Below are positions 8,534-17,763 of a stretch of 64,000 bases of DNA, piece by piece (within the stretch, counting starts at the first letter, position 1; every line of letters begins with the position of its first letter). The notes beneath the pieces are model-generated. The model did not search any database. It had not been told where the DNA came from and saw only the letters and a program-made list of their open reading frames with translations. Source of the stretch: Gammaproteobacteria bacterium (GTDB taxonomy: Bacteria; Pseudomonadota; Gammaproteobacteria; Xanthomonadales; SZUA-36); assembly GCA_021772915.1 (NCBI GenBank), contig JAJFLB010000026.1, positions 79,279-143,278 of the forward strand, in the 5' to 3' direction. The translations under genes were made by a program, and so were the position numbers.

Positions 8534-10018
8534 TTACACCGGTAGTGTCACGATGATCTGAAGCCCACCCAGGCGGCCGGGCCGGGCCGTGATGATGCCG
8601 CCGTGCGCCGTCGCAATATTTTTACAAATGGCCAGGCCCAAGCCACTTCCACCCGAATTTCGGTTGCGGCTTACTTCCGGCCTGTAGAGACGTTCGAACA
8701 GTCTTTCGCATTCGTCTGCACTCACACCCGGGGTCGTGTCATTGATTTCGAGTGTTACCAGCGCCTTGACGCGTTCCAGGGTGATCGAGATTCCGCCGCC
8801 GGCGTCAGTGTAGCGAATGGCGTTTTCCAGCAGGTTACGCAGGAGTTGTCGCAGCCGCTGTTCGTCACCACTGATGATGCTTGTCGAGGTGGTAGCTTTA
8901 AAACCCAGTTCCAGATTCTTTTGCAGGGCCTGTTTTTTAAAAACGCCCACCTCTGACTCAACCAGTTCATTCAGATCAACAGCTTGCATCTTATAGGCCA
9001 ACGCACCGGAATCAGTGAGCGCCAGGCTGTGCAAATCGGCCACCAGAATATTCAGGTGACCGACTTCTTCACGGACCGAGGCCAGTTGTTCCTCATTCAT
9101 GGGCCGTACGCCGTCGGCCATGGCCTCCAGTTCGCCCGAGATGATGGCCAACGGGGTACGCAACTCGTGGGCAATATCCGCGGTCCAACGGCGCCGGGCC
9201 GACTCATGTTCGGTCAGGGCAGTCGCCAGTGTGTTCACGTCCTTACCCAGGCCGGCAATTTCATCATCACCGTGGGTCGTGACCCTGGTCTGATATTCCC
9301 CTTTCGCCAGTGATTTGATACCGCCTGCCACCGCTGAGACCGGACGGCTGAGATGTCTGGCCATCAGCCACGCGAGTATCGCAGCCAGGACGATGCCAAT
9401 ACCGAAGCTTGCTAGCAGGCCGTTACGCTGACGCCGGATAAAATCTGCCTCTTCCGGGGTGTTTAAGCCGCGGTTGCTTACCAATCCCAACCACCCTACA
9501 ACAGTGCCAGAGACTTCAATGGGAAGCAGACCATCCCGGTCCGCATCGGGGGGCATGTGTCCAATAAGCGGGCTAAAGTTGGCTTCCAACAGGAAAACAC
9601 GCCTCGGCAGCGGCTCTTCACCGGACCTCTGGCCACCGGGACCCGGCCGTCTGAGTGGAGCTGGCCCACGTGCCCGTTGGGATGGAGCTGGTCCACGTGC
9701 CCGTTGGGATGGAGTTGGCCCACGCGCGGGTGGTCGCCGCGGTGGGCGGGTATTTTCGGGAGAGGCAGGCAGGATCGTGTCAATCATCCGGTGAAATCTT
9801 CTGGGGTCGCGTGCCAGGGCGTCCCAGCTACCATTTGATTCGTACCAGGTTATCAAGGAGGGCACCAGCGCCTCCACGCGGGATTGTTCTTGCTGCTGTA
9901 AAAAATCCTCAAATCCCCGACCGATACCCATACGCGTTAGCAGAATGATGAGTACCAATACCATCGCAGTACTGGCAAACAGCGCGAGCAGCAACTTATG
10001 TAAGAGTCGAAGTTTCAT
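8534..10018 (-). CDS. baeS: Envelope-stress sensor histidine kinase BaeS-like
   Basis: This is the inner-membrane sensor kinase partner of the adjacent regulator. I place the start at ATG 10018 (MKLRLLHKLLLALFASTAM), which gives a normal first membrane helix; a longer form from 10069 adds 17 unlikely residues. Order: TM1 (~8-30), periplasmic domain, TM2 (NGLLASFGIGIVLAAILAWL), HAMP, HisKA with phospho-His in ADIAHELRTPLAI, and HATPase_c with NLLENAIRYTD and GGSGLGLAICKN. The HisKA region (GELEAMADGV, LVADLHSLALTDSGALAY) closely matches BaeS. The periplasmic sensor carries a Pro/Arg/Gly-rich insert of near-identical nine-residue units, encoded by a 27-nt tandem repeat at 9657-9734, which is unusual for the family. 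Confidence 0.82.
   Translation of the reverse strand: MKLRLLHKLLLALFASTAMVLVLIILLTRMGIGRGFEDFLQQQEQSRVEALVPSLITWYESNGSWDALARDPRRFHRMIDTILPASPENTRPPRRPPARGPTPSQRARGPAPSQRARGPAPLRRPGPGGQRSGEEPLPRRVFLLEANFSPLIGHMPPDADRDGLLPIEVSGTVVGWLGLVSNRGLNTPEEADFIRRQRNGLLASFGIGIVLAAILAWLMARHLSRPVSAVAGGIKSLAKGEYQTRVTTHGDDEIAGLGKDVNTLATALTEHESARRRWTADIAHELRTPLAIISGELEAMADGVRPMNEEQLASVREEVGHLNILVADLHSLALTDSGALAYKMQAVDLNELVESEVGVFKKQALQKNLELGFKATTSTSIISGDEQRLRQLLRNLLENAIRYTDAGGGISITLERVKALVTLEINDTTPGVSADECERLFERLYRPEVSRNRNSGGSGLGLAICKNIATAHGGIITARPGRLGGLQIIVTLPV
9657..9734. repeat. 27-nt tandem repeat (~2.9 copies) inside baeS
   Basis: Two almost identical 27-nt units (9657-9683 and 9684-9710, one base different) and a diverged third (9711-9734) lie in the periplasmic-domain part of the sensor kinase. 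The period is a multiple of three, so copy changes keep the frame. Read on the minus strand they encode repeating RARGPAPSQ-type segments. Confidence 0.85.
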
Positions 10019-10100
10019 GTGGTTTTCCGCTACGGTCCTATCCTGCACCAACAAGGTGGCCGTGGGCAATACTGCAATGCAATCTCCATACTTTCTTCAA

Positions 10101-10118
10101 TTTTTCTCCTAACTGGAA
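10101..10118 (+). promoter_or_regulatory. Putative BaeR box in the divergent baeSR / spy-like promoter region
   Basis: The nonamer TTTTTCTCC followed by TAACTGG lies 83 nt before the kinase start and 62 nt before the Spy-like start. From memory, the E. coli BaeR box is TTTTTCTCCATDATTGGC. The first nine bases match exactly and the CTGG half matches TTGG after a one-base deletion. Its place between the regulator operon and a Spy-like gene, a known BaeR target in E. coli, supports the call. Confidence 0.5.
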
Positions 10119-10179
10119 GTTCATAGTGCAATCTGCCGGTTCTCGAAAATCCGGTGGCACAAAACAGGAGAATACGATC

Positions 10180-10560
10180 ATGTATCGAACACTACTTACA
10201 ATGGCGCTGATCAGTATGGTGTGTGGCACCGTCAGTGCAAAGTCCCATGGGTCTCACAGACCCATGCCGGGTCATAACCCGGCGACGCGATTAATTGAAG
10301 AACTCAATCTTTCACCGGAGCAGTCTGTAGAGGTGGAAGCCATCTTTGCTACGGCGCGGGAGCAACACGATGCTTCCAATAAACTGCAACGAGAAGAGCA
10401 CTGCGCGATCAGGGCAGCGGTTGATGCGCAGTTAATGGAAGTCTTTACCACTTCACAACAGACCCAGTTTGAGGAACTCAAGCAGCATCGTGGGCGGCAC
10501 CGGCCGGGCTCTCCAGGACGGGGAAAGGGTCGCCGTGGCCCACCACCTGGAGACTGCTGA
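10180..10560 (+). CDS. Periplasmic Spy/CpxP-like protein
   Basis: This 126-residue exported protein starts at ATG 10180, which has a good ribosome site (acaggag, 10 nt upstream). The signal peptide is MYRTLLTMALISMVCGTVSA. The mature chain is helical, with the paired LTxxQ-type signatures LNLSPEQSVEVEAIF and FTTSQQTQFEELKQH that mark the Spy/CpxP family. Spy is a periplasmic chaperone induced by BaeR and CpxR. The tail is rich in Gly, Pro, Arg and His. The gene is divergent from baeSR, and the shared promoter region holds a BaeR-box-like element, so control by this two-component system is likely. His-rich ends (SHGSHRPMPGH) could also suggest metal contact; that is speculative. Confidence 0.75.
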   Translation: MYRTLLTMALISMVCGTVSAKSHGSHRPMPGHNPATRLIEELNLSPEQSVEVEAIFATAREQHDASNKLQREEHCAIRAAVDAQLMEVFTTSQQTQFEELKQHRGRHRPGSPGRGKGRRGPPPGDC

Positions 10561-10615
10561 GACCCGGGCCGTGGTGGTTGTTGTTTTGGACGTACTGGAA
10601 GAGGAGAACGCAAAC

Positions 10616-12562
10616 GTGAATTATCAAGTTAAAAACATCATATCTCTTGCCTTCACCATGGTCCTGCTACTGGTCACCAGCACGGCCGGTGCGGAAGGCC
10701 ATTATCCAGAAGACGGATGGTGGTGGAACCCGGGGGCTTCAGGTCGTGGTTACTTTATAGAACGCCAGCAGGATGTCATGTTTGTAGCGGCGTTTGTCTA
10801 CACCGAAAACGGGGCACCACAATGGCTCAGTGCACAGGGTTCATTCGTCCCCGTCGATGATGTGGCCGGCCTGATCGGCAGCTACAGCGGTACGGTGTAT
10901 TACAGCAGTGGCGGGCAGTGCATCGGCTGTGCGTATACGACGCCGTTGACGGAAGAGTCAGCGCAAGGTCCGCTCACGATTAACTTTGCTGATAATCAAA
11001 ATGGCAGCCTGGAGTGGTCCGGGGAAACCGTTCCCATCACGCGATTCAAGTGGTCCTGGTTTGACGCTGTCGACCAGCTTTCTGGTACCTGGTTATTGAC
11101 CCAGGTTGACGGCATAAGCCCGTTAAGCCAGATCGTGAACATCACCGATGCCGGTGACTCCGGTTTCGCGCTGATCACAGACCGGTTTAATGACGCCGCG
11201 GTGGGCAGTGTGGAGTTGATGGGTGGGGACCTGGTGTTATCGCTCACAGACGCGAGTGAAGAAGTACTGCCTTTGATGATGCCCGAATCCAGGCGTTTTT
11301 ACGCCGGTTTCAATGATGCCAACACCCTGCAGGTCGTTGCGCTGCGTCTCGACGACATGCCGTTGGCAATCCTCGACAGCGGTACTACAGACGAGATCAT
11401 GAGGTTCTCTATTGTAGATACCGGCCAGGTACTGTGCTACGACGAGCTGGGCATGGCGGCAACATGCCCCATCGTTGGTGAGCCCTTACACGGACAGGAC
11501 GCCCAGTACGAAGGCAATAAGCCTGATTTCACCGACAACGGTGATGGAACCGTGTCTGACAATATTACCGGCCTGCTGTGGCAGCAAAGCCCCGATACCG
11601 ACCTCGACGGCCACATTGATACATCCGATAAGCTGACCCATGTCCAATCCCAGACTTACTGTAGCAATCTGACATTGGCCGGGAATTCCGATTGGTGGCT
11701 TCCCGACATCAAGCAACTTTACTCTCTGATAGATTTCAGTGGAATTGACATTGATGCCAGCCGAACTGATACGAACGGTCTGACGCCCTTTATTGATACG
11801 GCCTACTTCGATTTTGGATACGGTGATATCGGTGCCGGGGAACGCATTATTGACGCCCAGTACGCTTCAAGCACCCTGTATGTGTCCAATACGGCCAACG
11901 ACGGTGGCGGTACGCTGTTTGGGGTCAACTTTGCCGATGGCCGCATCAAAGGCTATGGGCTCAGTCTGTCAGGCCAGGACAAGACCTTTTATGTCAGGTG
12001 TGTACGCGGCCGCGGCAACTATGGCCAGAATGACTTTATTGCCAACGGCGACCTTACCCTCACCGACAAGGCCAGTGGTTTGATGTGGGCACAGGATGAC
12101 AGTGTCGTCAGTCTTGACTGGCAGCAGGCCCTGGACTGGGTGGTGCAACAAAACGTCAGCAACTACCTGCGTTATAACGATTGGCGGCTGCCCAATGCCA
12201 AGGAATTACAAAGTATCGTGGACTACACCCGGTCACCTGACACCACAAACTCCGCAGCCATAGATCCGTTATTCAATACCACGGACATTACCAACGAGGC
12301 AGGGTTGGCCGACTATGCCGCCTACTGGACCAGTACCACACATGTCAATAGCACAACATTCCCCGGTGCCGCCAGCGTGTACCTTAATTTTGGCCGGTCG
12401 ATGGGTTATATGCGCAACTCATGGGTAGATGTACACGGTGCAGGTGCACAACGCAGTGACCCGAAGACGGGTGATCCCGCCGATTACCCTACTGGTCGCG
12501 GTCCACAGGGCGATGCCATACGGATTTACAACCAGGTCAGACTTGTACGCGATGTCCGCTGA
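10616..12562 (+). CDS. Secreted protein with two DUF1566 (Lcl C-terminal-like) domains
   Basis: I use GTG 10616, which has a strong gaggag ribosome site and starts the signal peptide VNYQVKNIISLAFTMV...TAGAEG; the product has 648 residues. Residues ~25-100 hold the repeat-type motif WWWNPGASGRGYFIE and MFVAAFVYTENGAPQWL, often seen in exported gammaproteobacterial proteins. Two DUF1566 units follow: one from FTDNGDGTVSDNITGLLW through WWLPDIKQLYSLID, the second from LTLTDKASGLMWAQDDS through NDWRLPNAKELQSIVDY. The fold is C-type-lectin-like, so binding of a carbohydrate or protein ligand outside the inner membrane is plausible. It lies 55 nt after the Spy-like gene and may share its promoter. 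The exact ligand is unknown. Confidence 0.8.
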   Translation: MNYQVKNIISLAFTMVLLLVTSTAGAEGHYPEDGWWWNPGASGRGYFIERQQDVMFVAAFVYTENGAPQWLSAQGSFVPVDDVAGLIGSYSGTVYYSSGGQCIGCAYTTPLTEESAQGPLTINFADNQNGSLEWSGETVPITRFKWSWFDAVDQLSGTWLLTQVDGISPLSQIVNITDAGDSGFALITDRFNDAAVGSVELMGGDLVLSLTDASEEVLPLMMPESRRFYAGFNDANTLQVVALRLDDMPLAILDSGTTDEIMRFSIVDTGQVLCYDELGMAATCPIVGEPLHGQDAQYEGNKPDFTDNGDGTVSDNITGLLWQQSPDTDLDGHIDTSDKLTHVQSQTYCSNLTLAGNSDWWLPDIKQLYSLIDFSGIDIDASRTDTNGLTPFIDTAYFDFGYGDIGAGERIIDAQYASSTLYVSNTANDGGGTLFGVNFADGRIKGYGLSLSGQDKTFYVRCVRGRGNYGQNDFIANGDLTLTDKASGLMWAQDDSVVSLDWQQALDWVVQQNVSNYLRYNDWRLPNAKELQSIVDYTRSPDTTNSAAIDPLFNTTDITNEAGLADYAAYWTSTTHVNSTTFPGAASVYLNFGRSMGYMRNSWVDVHGAGAQRSDPKTGDPADYPTGRGPQGDAIRIYNQVRLVRDVR

Positions 12563-12582
12563 AACAACCGCCGCGAATTGTC

Positions 12583-12792
12583 TTACTGCGTAAAGAAATC
12601 AAAGATAGAACCGAGAGTTGAACTTTTGCCCTTGTAAAATTCACTGTAGCTACATTTATCACAGGTAACTGCCGTATACCTACTGGCCTGCACATCAAAT
12701 ATCTTTGACCAGAATCCGCCGGCTACTCGGATTTCTCCGGTATTAAACTCATTATGCCTACACTTCGGGCAGCTCCAATTTCTATGTCGCAT
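12583..12792 (-). CDS. Small zinc-ribbon protein (DUF2082-type)
   Basis: This 69-residue protein starts at ATG 12792, chosen for the gggag ribosome site 8 nt upstream; an upstream ATG at 12816 lacks one. Two Cys pairs, CPKC (residues 8-11) and CDKC near residue 44, would bind one zinc ion. The intervening GEIRVAGGFWSKIFDVQASRY and the ending TLGSIFDFF match the family annotated as nucleic-acid-binding zinc ribbon (DUF2082). Function is unknown. It is convergent with the DUF1566 gene. Confidence 0.75.
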   Translation of the reverse strand: MRHRNWSCPKCRHNEFNTGEIRVAGGFWSKIFDVQASRYTAVTCDKCSYSEFYKGKSSTLGSIFDFFTQ

Positions 12793-12885
12793 TAGTATCT
12801 CCCGACTTAGTAACAACTAATTGTTTCAATAACGGCCTCTGAAAAACGAGTGGCAGAGTGGTGCTAATTCAGTATTGCAGATGAT

Positions 12886-15555
12886 TCAGTCCTTTGCCAA
12901 CTGTCTCAGCACGAAGTTCAGAATACCGCCGTGGCGGTAGTATTCCACTTCTTTAGGTGTATCCAAACGGCTTTTGGCCTGGAATTGCTTGCTGCTGCCG
13001 TCAGCGGCGGTCGCGGTTACTGTCACCTGGGTTGCAGAACCATCACCCAAACCCTCGATGGCATAGGTCTCTGTACCATCGAGCCCCAGACTGTCAGCAC
13101 TTTCACCGGCAATGAAGTTTAAAGGCAATACACCCATTCCAATCAGGTTAGAACGGTGTATACGTTCAAAGCTGGTGGTGATGACTGCCTTTACTCCCAG
13201 CAACTGTGTACCCTTGGCCGCCCAGTCACGTGAAGAACCGGTACCGTATTCAGTTCCGGCAATGACGACCAGTGGTGTGTCCTGCTGTTGGTATTGCATG
13301 GAGGCATCAAAAATTGTCATCTGCTCACCACCCGGTTGGAAAGTGGTCCATCCACCCTCCGTACCCGGGGCCATCTGGTTGCGCAGGCGAACATTGGCGA
13401 AGGTGCCACGCATCATCACCTCGTGGTTACCACGACGAGATCCATACGAATTGAATTCTGCGCGGGGAACACCTTTTGACTTGAGATAATCACCCGCCGG
13501 CGAGTCTTCAGCAATCGCACCGGCCGGTGATATATGGTCGGTGGTGATGGAATCGCCCAGTCTCGCCAGGCAGCGTGCACCGATAATGTCCCTGACCGAC
13601 GGTACTTCCATACTCATGCCGTCAAAATAAGGTGGGTTGCGGATATAGGTGGAGTCGTCCTGCCAGTCAAACTTCTCACCCACGGGTGAATCAACAGCCT
13701 GCCAACGCTCGTCACCTGTAAACACGCTGCTGTAGCTTTGTTTGAACATTTCAGCGTCAACACTATTCGCAATGCATTGCTGGATTTCGTGGCTGCTGGG
13801 CCAAATATCCCGTAAATAAACCGGCTTGCCCTCATGATCATTGCCGAGTGATTCGCTGCTAATGTCAACGTTCAGGTTGCCGGCAATGGCATAGGCAACC
13901 ACCAACGGTGGTGAAGCCAGGTAATTCATCTTGATATTGGCGTGGATACGACCTTCAAAATTTCGGTTACCGGAAAGTACTGAGCAGGCGACCAGGTCAT
14001 GCTTGCGGATCGCATCGCCAATCGGCTCGGGCAATGGACCGGAGTTACCAATGCAGGTCGTGCAGCCATAACCCACCACGTAAAAACCCATGGCTTCCAG
14101 ATCGTCCATCAAGCCTGCTTTGTTCAAATAGTCGGTCACCACGCGGGAGCCTGGTCCAAGAGAGGTTTTGACCCACGGTTTGACTTTCAAGCCCCTGGCG
14201 GCTGCATTTCGGGCCAGCAATCCTGCCCCCAGCATGACGGCGGGGTTTGACGTGTTGGTGCAGGATGTAATGGCTGCGATCACCACAGCCCCGTCTTCCA
14301 GTTCGAATTGCTCGCCGTTGTAATCCACTGCAGCGCTACCTGCGCCCACACGTCCTGACGTGAATACATCTTTGTCCCGCAGGTATGCCTGGCTGGCTTC
14401 GGTGAGCAAAATTCGATCCTGTGGACGCTTGGGTCCCGCCAAACTGGGCACCACCGTCGACATATCCAGTTCCAGCACATCCGAGTACTGCGCCTGCGGG
14501 GACTCGGCGCCGTGGAACATGCCTTGTGCGCGTGTGTAAGCCTCAACCAGTTCGACCTGTTCTTCTGATCGTCCCGACAGCCGTAAGTAATTAAGACTTT
14601 CCTCATCAATAGGGAAGATGCCACAGGTAGCACCGTATTCCGGTGCCATGTTGGCAAGTGTCGCACGATCGGCCAACGGTAGTCTTGAGAGACCGGCACC
14701 GAAGAACTCCACAAACTTACCGACCACACCCAACTTGCGCAGCATTTGCACCACGACCAATACCAGGTCGGTCGCGGTAGCACCTTCAGGCAGTTCGCCG
14801 GTCAGTTTGAAACCGACAACCTGGGGTATCAACATGGTAATGGCCTGTCCCAACATCGCGGCTTCGGCTTCAATGCCGCCCACCCCCCAACCCAGCACAC
14901 CAATGCCGTTAATCATGGTGGTGTGGGAATCCGTGCCGACCACGGTATCCGGGTATGCCATCCGTTCACTATCGCTCTCGGTTCCAAAAATGACACGTGC
15001 CAAACGCTCGAGATTGACCTGGTGAACAATACCGGTGTTGGGTGGCACCACGTTGAAGTTGCTGAATGCGCTTTTACCCCACTTCAGGAAGCTGTAGCGC
15101 TCCTGGTTACGTCCAAATTCAATTTCGTTGTTGATCGCCAGTGCATCTTCACTGCCATAATGGTCAACCTGTACGGAGTGGTCAATAACCAGTTCAGCGG
15201 GAGACAAAGGGTTGATCAGTTCCGGGTTGCCACCGAGACGTTGCATGGCATCACGCATGGCAGCCAGGTCTACAACGGCGGGCACACCTGTGAAATCCTG
15301 TAACACGACCCTTGAAGGGGTAAATGCAATTTCAGTTTCCGGTTTTGCCGTTGGGTCCCAGTTCATCAGCGCTTCTATATCGGCACGTGTAATATCGACG
15401 CCATCCTCATGTCGAAGCAGATTTTCCAGTAGAATCTTCAAAGAAAACGGCAGCTTGGAGACATCCTTGGTCGCGCTTAAAGCGGGCAAACTGAAATAGT
15501 TGTAATCATGCCCATTTGCTGAAAGCGAACGACGGACCGAAAAAGAATCTTGCAT
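12886..15555 (-). CDS. acnA: Aconitate hydratase A
   Basis: This 889-residue cytosolic aconitase of the AcnA/IRP type interconverts citrate and isocitrate in the TCA cycle using a [4Fe-4S] cluster. Cluster ligands are the Cys in [15 protein letters not shown] and the pair in [13 protein letters not shown]. Substrate-site signatures include [32 protein letters not shown] and [16 protein letters not shown]. The start is ATG 15555 ([15 protein letters not shown]), which has a gagga ribosome site; an ATG at 15570 lies upstream. Length and domain order (domains 1-3, linker, swivelling domain 4) are normal. It stands between a small zinc-ribbon gene and hflD with its own likely promoter. Confidence 0.96.
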   Translation of the reverse strand: MQDSFSVRRSLSANGHDYNYFSLPALSATKDVSKLPFSLKILLENLLRHEDGVDITRADIEALMNWDPTAKPETEIAFTPSRVVLQDFTGVPAVVDLAAMRDAMQRLGGNPELINPLSPAELVIDHSVQVDHYGSEDALAINNEIEFGRNQERYSFLKWGKSAFSNFNVVPPNTGIVHQVNLERLARVIFGTESDSERMAYPDTVVGTDSHTTMINGIGVLGWGVGGIEAEAAMLGQAITMLIPQVVGFKLTGELPEGATATDLVLVVVQMLRKLGVVGKFVEFFGAGLSRLPLADRATLANMAPEYGATCGIFPIDEESLNYLRLSGRSEEQVELVEAYTRAQGMFHGAESPQAQYSDVLELDMSTVVPSLAGPKRPQDRILLTEASQAYLRDKDVFTSGRVGAGSAAVDYNGEQFELEDGAVVIAAITSCTNTSNPAVMLGAGLLARNAAARGLKVKPWVKTSLGPGSRVVTDYLNKAGLMDDLEAMGFYVVGYGCTTCIGNSGPLPEPIGDAIRKHDLVACSVLSGNRNFEGRIHANIKMNYLASPPLVVAYAIAGNLNVDISSESLGNDHEGKPVYLRDIWPSSHEIQQCIANSVDAEMFKQSYSSVFTGDERWQAVDSPVGEKFDWQDDSTYIRNPPYFDGMSMEVPSVRDIIGARCLARLGDSITTDHISPAGAIAEDSPAGDYLKSKGVPRAEFNSYGSRRGNHEVMMRGTFANVRLRNQMAPGTEGGWTTFQPGGEQMTIFDASMQYQQQDTPLVVIAGTEYGTGSSRDWAAKGTQLLGVKAVITTSFERIHRSNLIGMGVLPLNFIAGESADSLGLDGTETYAIEGLGDGSATQVTVTATAADGSSKQFQAKSRLDTPKEVEYYRHGGILNFVLRQLAKD

Positions 15556-15606
15556 GTTAGTGCTCCTCAAATAGTCTAATTGCTGGTCAGCCCGTATCTG
15601 GCTGAC

Positions 15607-16212
15607 TCAGGGCAATAGTGTCAGTGCCTGTTCAAGCATTTTCTTTCGCCCAAACATCAAGCTAAAACGTCCACCACCGAGTTGTCGCCACAATACTGCT
15701 GAGCGCAAGCCGGCAAACAGAAGTGTTCGTATCCAATTAACAGTTCGTGGTACCTGCAGGTACTGCGGTCTTCCGTTCACCACAATGCGCGGCTTGATGG
15801 TGCTGATGGTCTTGCTGTACAGACCGGCTATTTCCTCGGCCTGTTGATCGTATTTTTCATACGCTTCAAGTTCATCACCCAGACCCGCGATGGTCTGGAG
15901 TTTCTCGCCAATGTCTGATTGCATCTCCGCCCGGTTGCGAAAACGAGTTTCCAATTGCATGATCGACACTGCGTAACCCAGACTTTCCATATAGCGGCGG
16001 TTCCCATCTAGTACGGAAATCAGTGTTTGCACACCCAGTCGCAGATCCTCACTGCCCCCATAAATGGTGTCAATTGAGTCCGCCTCAACTGCCAACAAAC
16101 TGCGAAAACTGGCTTCCGCAGCGTAGCCGGACCAGGTGCCGTGGTTGGCGGCCTGTCTTACCAACTCGGTCGCTTGAAAAATACCGGCAAGTGCCATTGT
16201 ACGGTCTTTCAT
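15607..16212 (-). CDS. hflD: High frequency lysogenization protein HflD homologue
   Basis: This 201-residue, mostly helical protein of the HflD family is membrane-associated in E. coli, where it binds phage lambda CII. Recognisable segments are the N-terminal [16 protein letters not shown], the central [23 protein letters not shown] and the C-terminal [27 protein letters not shown]. Its start overlaps the mnmA stop by 4 nt (ATGA at 16209-16212), the usual mnmA-hflD arrangement, so the two are translationally coupled. purB, the common third gene, is not here; acnA follows instead. The normal cellular role is unclear. Confidence 0.9.
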   Translation of the reverse strand: MKDRTMALAGIFQATELVRQAANHGTWSGYAAEASFRSLLAVEADSIDTIYGGSEDLRLGVQTLISVLDGNRRYMESLGYAVSIMQLETRFRNRAEMQSDIGEKLQTIAGLGDELEAYEKYDQQAEEIAGLYSKTISTIKPRIVVNGRPQYLQVPRTVNWIRTLLFAGLRSAVLWRQLGGGRFSLMFGRKKMLEQALTLLP

Positions 16213-17324
16213 ACCAATCCCTTCATCGGTGGTGTGTTCATGGATTCAATCACGCCTCCACCCAGGCATACATCGCCATCGTACAGGACAACCGACTGAC
16301 CGGGTGTCACCGCCCACAGCGGCAGATTGAACTTGAGCCGCATGGACTCATCATCAATATCCTCAATTGTCACTGGCTGGTCCTGTTGACGATATCTTAC
16401 CTTGGCAGTCAGCTTGTCAATCCTGTCTGGTGCAGCACCTGATACCCAGGCCAGTTGGTTCGCTTCCAGTTCAGTTGACAACAACCAGGGATGCTCGTGG
16501 CCTTGTCCGACATACAGTATATTGTTCTCCATGTCCTTGTGCAGTACATACCACGGCGCTTCTGGAAACTCTTTGACCCCACCAATACCCAGACCCTGTC
16601 GCTGACCCAGGGTATGAAACATCAAACCCTGATGTTCGCCAAGAACCTTCCCATCCTGGGTTTTAATATCACCAGGCACGGGCGGTATGTACCTACTCAG
16701 GAAGGCCGTGAAGTTACGTTCGCCGATAAAACAGATACCCGTGCTGTCCTTCTTGTCATGGACGGTGAAATTGGCCCTGTCGGCCAACTCTCTCACCGCA
16801 GGCTTTCTTAGTTCACCTACCGGAAACAGCGTTTTCGCGAGTTGTTGGTATCCGACCGCATACAGGAAGTAGCTTTGGTCCTTATTGTGGTCTGTTCCCC
16901 GCAAAAGACGGTGCTTGCCGTCTTTGCAATCGCTACGCACATAATGACCCGTGGCAATGGTCTCCGCACCCAGATCTTCGGCGTGCTCAAGAAAAGTCTT
17001 AAACTTGATTTCGCGGTTACACAATATGTCAGGATTGGGGGTGCGTCCTGACCGATATTCACTAAGAAATTCTTCAAATACCCTGTCCCAGTATTCAAAG
17101 GAAAAATTGCGCTGGTGCAAGGTGATACCCAACGAGTCTGCTATATTGCCGGCGTCTTCAGCATCCTGTTCAGCCGCGCATTTGCCAAAACGGTCATCCT
17201 CTTCCCAGTTTTTCATGAACATAGCGTCAATATCCAGACCTTGTCGCTGAAGCAGTAGTGCGGAGACTGAAGAATCTACTCCGCCAGACAAGGCCACCAT
17301 GATTTTGCCACTCGGTTTACTCAT
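16209..17324 (-). CDS. mnmA: tRNA-specific 2-thiouridylase MnmA
   Basis: This 371-residue enzyme thiolates uridine 34 (s2U34) of tRNA-Lys, -Glu and -Gln, using ATP and sulfur relayed by the Tus proteins. The PP-loop ATP site [15 protein letters not shown] is at residues ~12-26. The first catalytic Cys is in the segment [12 protein letters not shown] and the second in [10 protein letters not shown]. The C-terminal beta-barrel domain includes [10 protein letters not shown] and [20 protein letters not shown]. It heads the mnmA-hflD operon and is divergent from clpS across a 66-bp gap. Confidence 0.96.
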   Translation of the reverse strand: MSKPSGKIMVALSGGVDSSVSALLLQRQGLDIDAMFMKNWEEDDRFGKCAAEQDAEDAGNIADSLGITLHQRNFSFEYWDRVFEEFLSEYRSGRTPNPDILCNREIKFKTFLEHAEDLGAETIATGHYVRSDCKDGKHRLLRGTDHNKDQSYFLYAVGYQQLAKTLFPVGELRKPAVRELADRANFTVHDKKDSTGICFIGERNFTAFLSRYIPPVPGDIKTQDGKVLGEHQGLMFHTLGQRQGLGIGGVKEFPEAPWYVLHKDMENNILYVGQGHEHPWLLSTELEANQLAWVSGAAPDRIDKLTAKVRYRQQDQPVTIEDIDDESMRLKFNLPLWAVTPGQSVVLYDGDVCLGGGVIESMNTPPMKGLV

Positions 17325-17390
17325 ACGGGTTAGATGGGGCCAAAGTTTTTAAGGTCAATTATTTGTGCACATTTGTACTAGAATACGCCT

Positions 17391-17711
17391 ATGGGTAATG
17401 AACTTGAATCACATCACAGTCGCGATCTGGCACTGGAAGAGGCCCGTCCAGAGGTCAAGCCGCCACCGATGTATAAGGTCGTGCTGCTGAATGACGACTT
17501 TACCCCCATGGATTTTGTCGTTGACGTCCTGCAGAGCTTTTTCGGACTCGGTCACGATCGGGCAACACAAGTCATGCTGCATGTGCATACACGCGGTAAG
17601 GGCGTGTGTGGCGTATTCACCTATGAAATTGCGGAAACCAAGACAGTTCAGGTTAATGAATACTCACGCCAAAACGAACACCCGCTTAAGTGTGCAATTG
17701 AGAAAGCCTGA
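17391..17711 (+). CDS. clpS: ClpAP adaptor ClpS
   Basis: This 106-residue adaptor delivers N-end-rule substrates to ClpA. A short flexible N-terminal arm precedes the core with [19 protein letters not shown] (residues ~24-42), the N-degron pocket residues in the NDD/TPM segment, and [24 protein letters not shown]. The Cys in the last segment and the ~35-residue arm are normal. It lies 52 nt upstream of clpA, the standard order, and shares a short divergent promoter region with mnmA. Confidence 0.96.
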   Translation: MGNELESHHSRDLALEEARPEVKPPPMYKVVLLNDDFTPMDFVVDVLQSFFGLGHDRATQVMLHVHTRGKGVCGVFTYEIAETKTVQVNEYSRQNEHPLKCAIEKA

Positions 17712-17763
17712 ACCTGGCGGGCAGCGGCCTGTCAGAACCATTAGCTAAACCACGGAATGTCGC

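Noticed and set aside
8603..8956. Plus-strand open frame opposite the kinase domain of baeS
   Set aside because: It is entirely antisense to a well-conserved histidine-kinase domain and lacks a start signal.
9657..9734. CRISPR-like array
   Set aside because: The units are contiguous with no spacers and lie in frame within a coding sequence.
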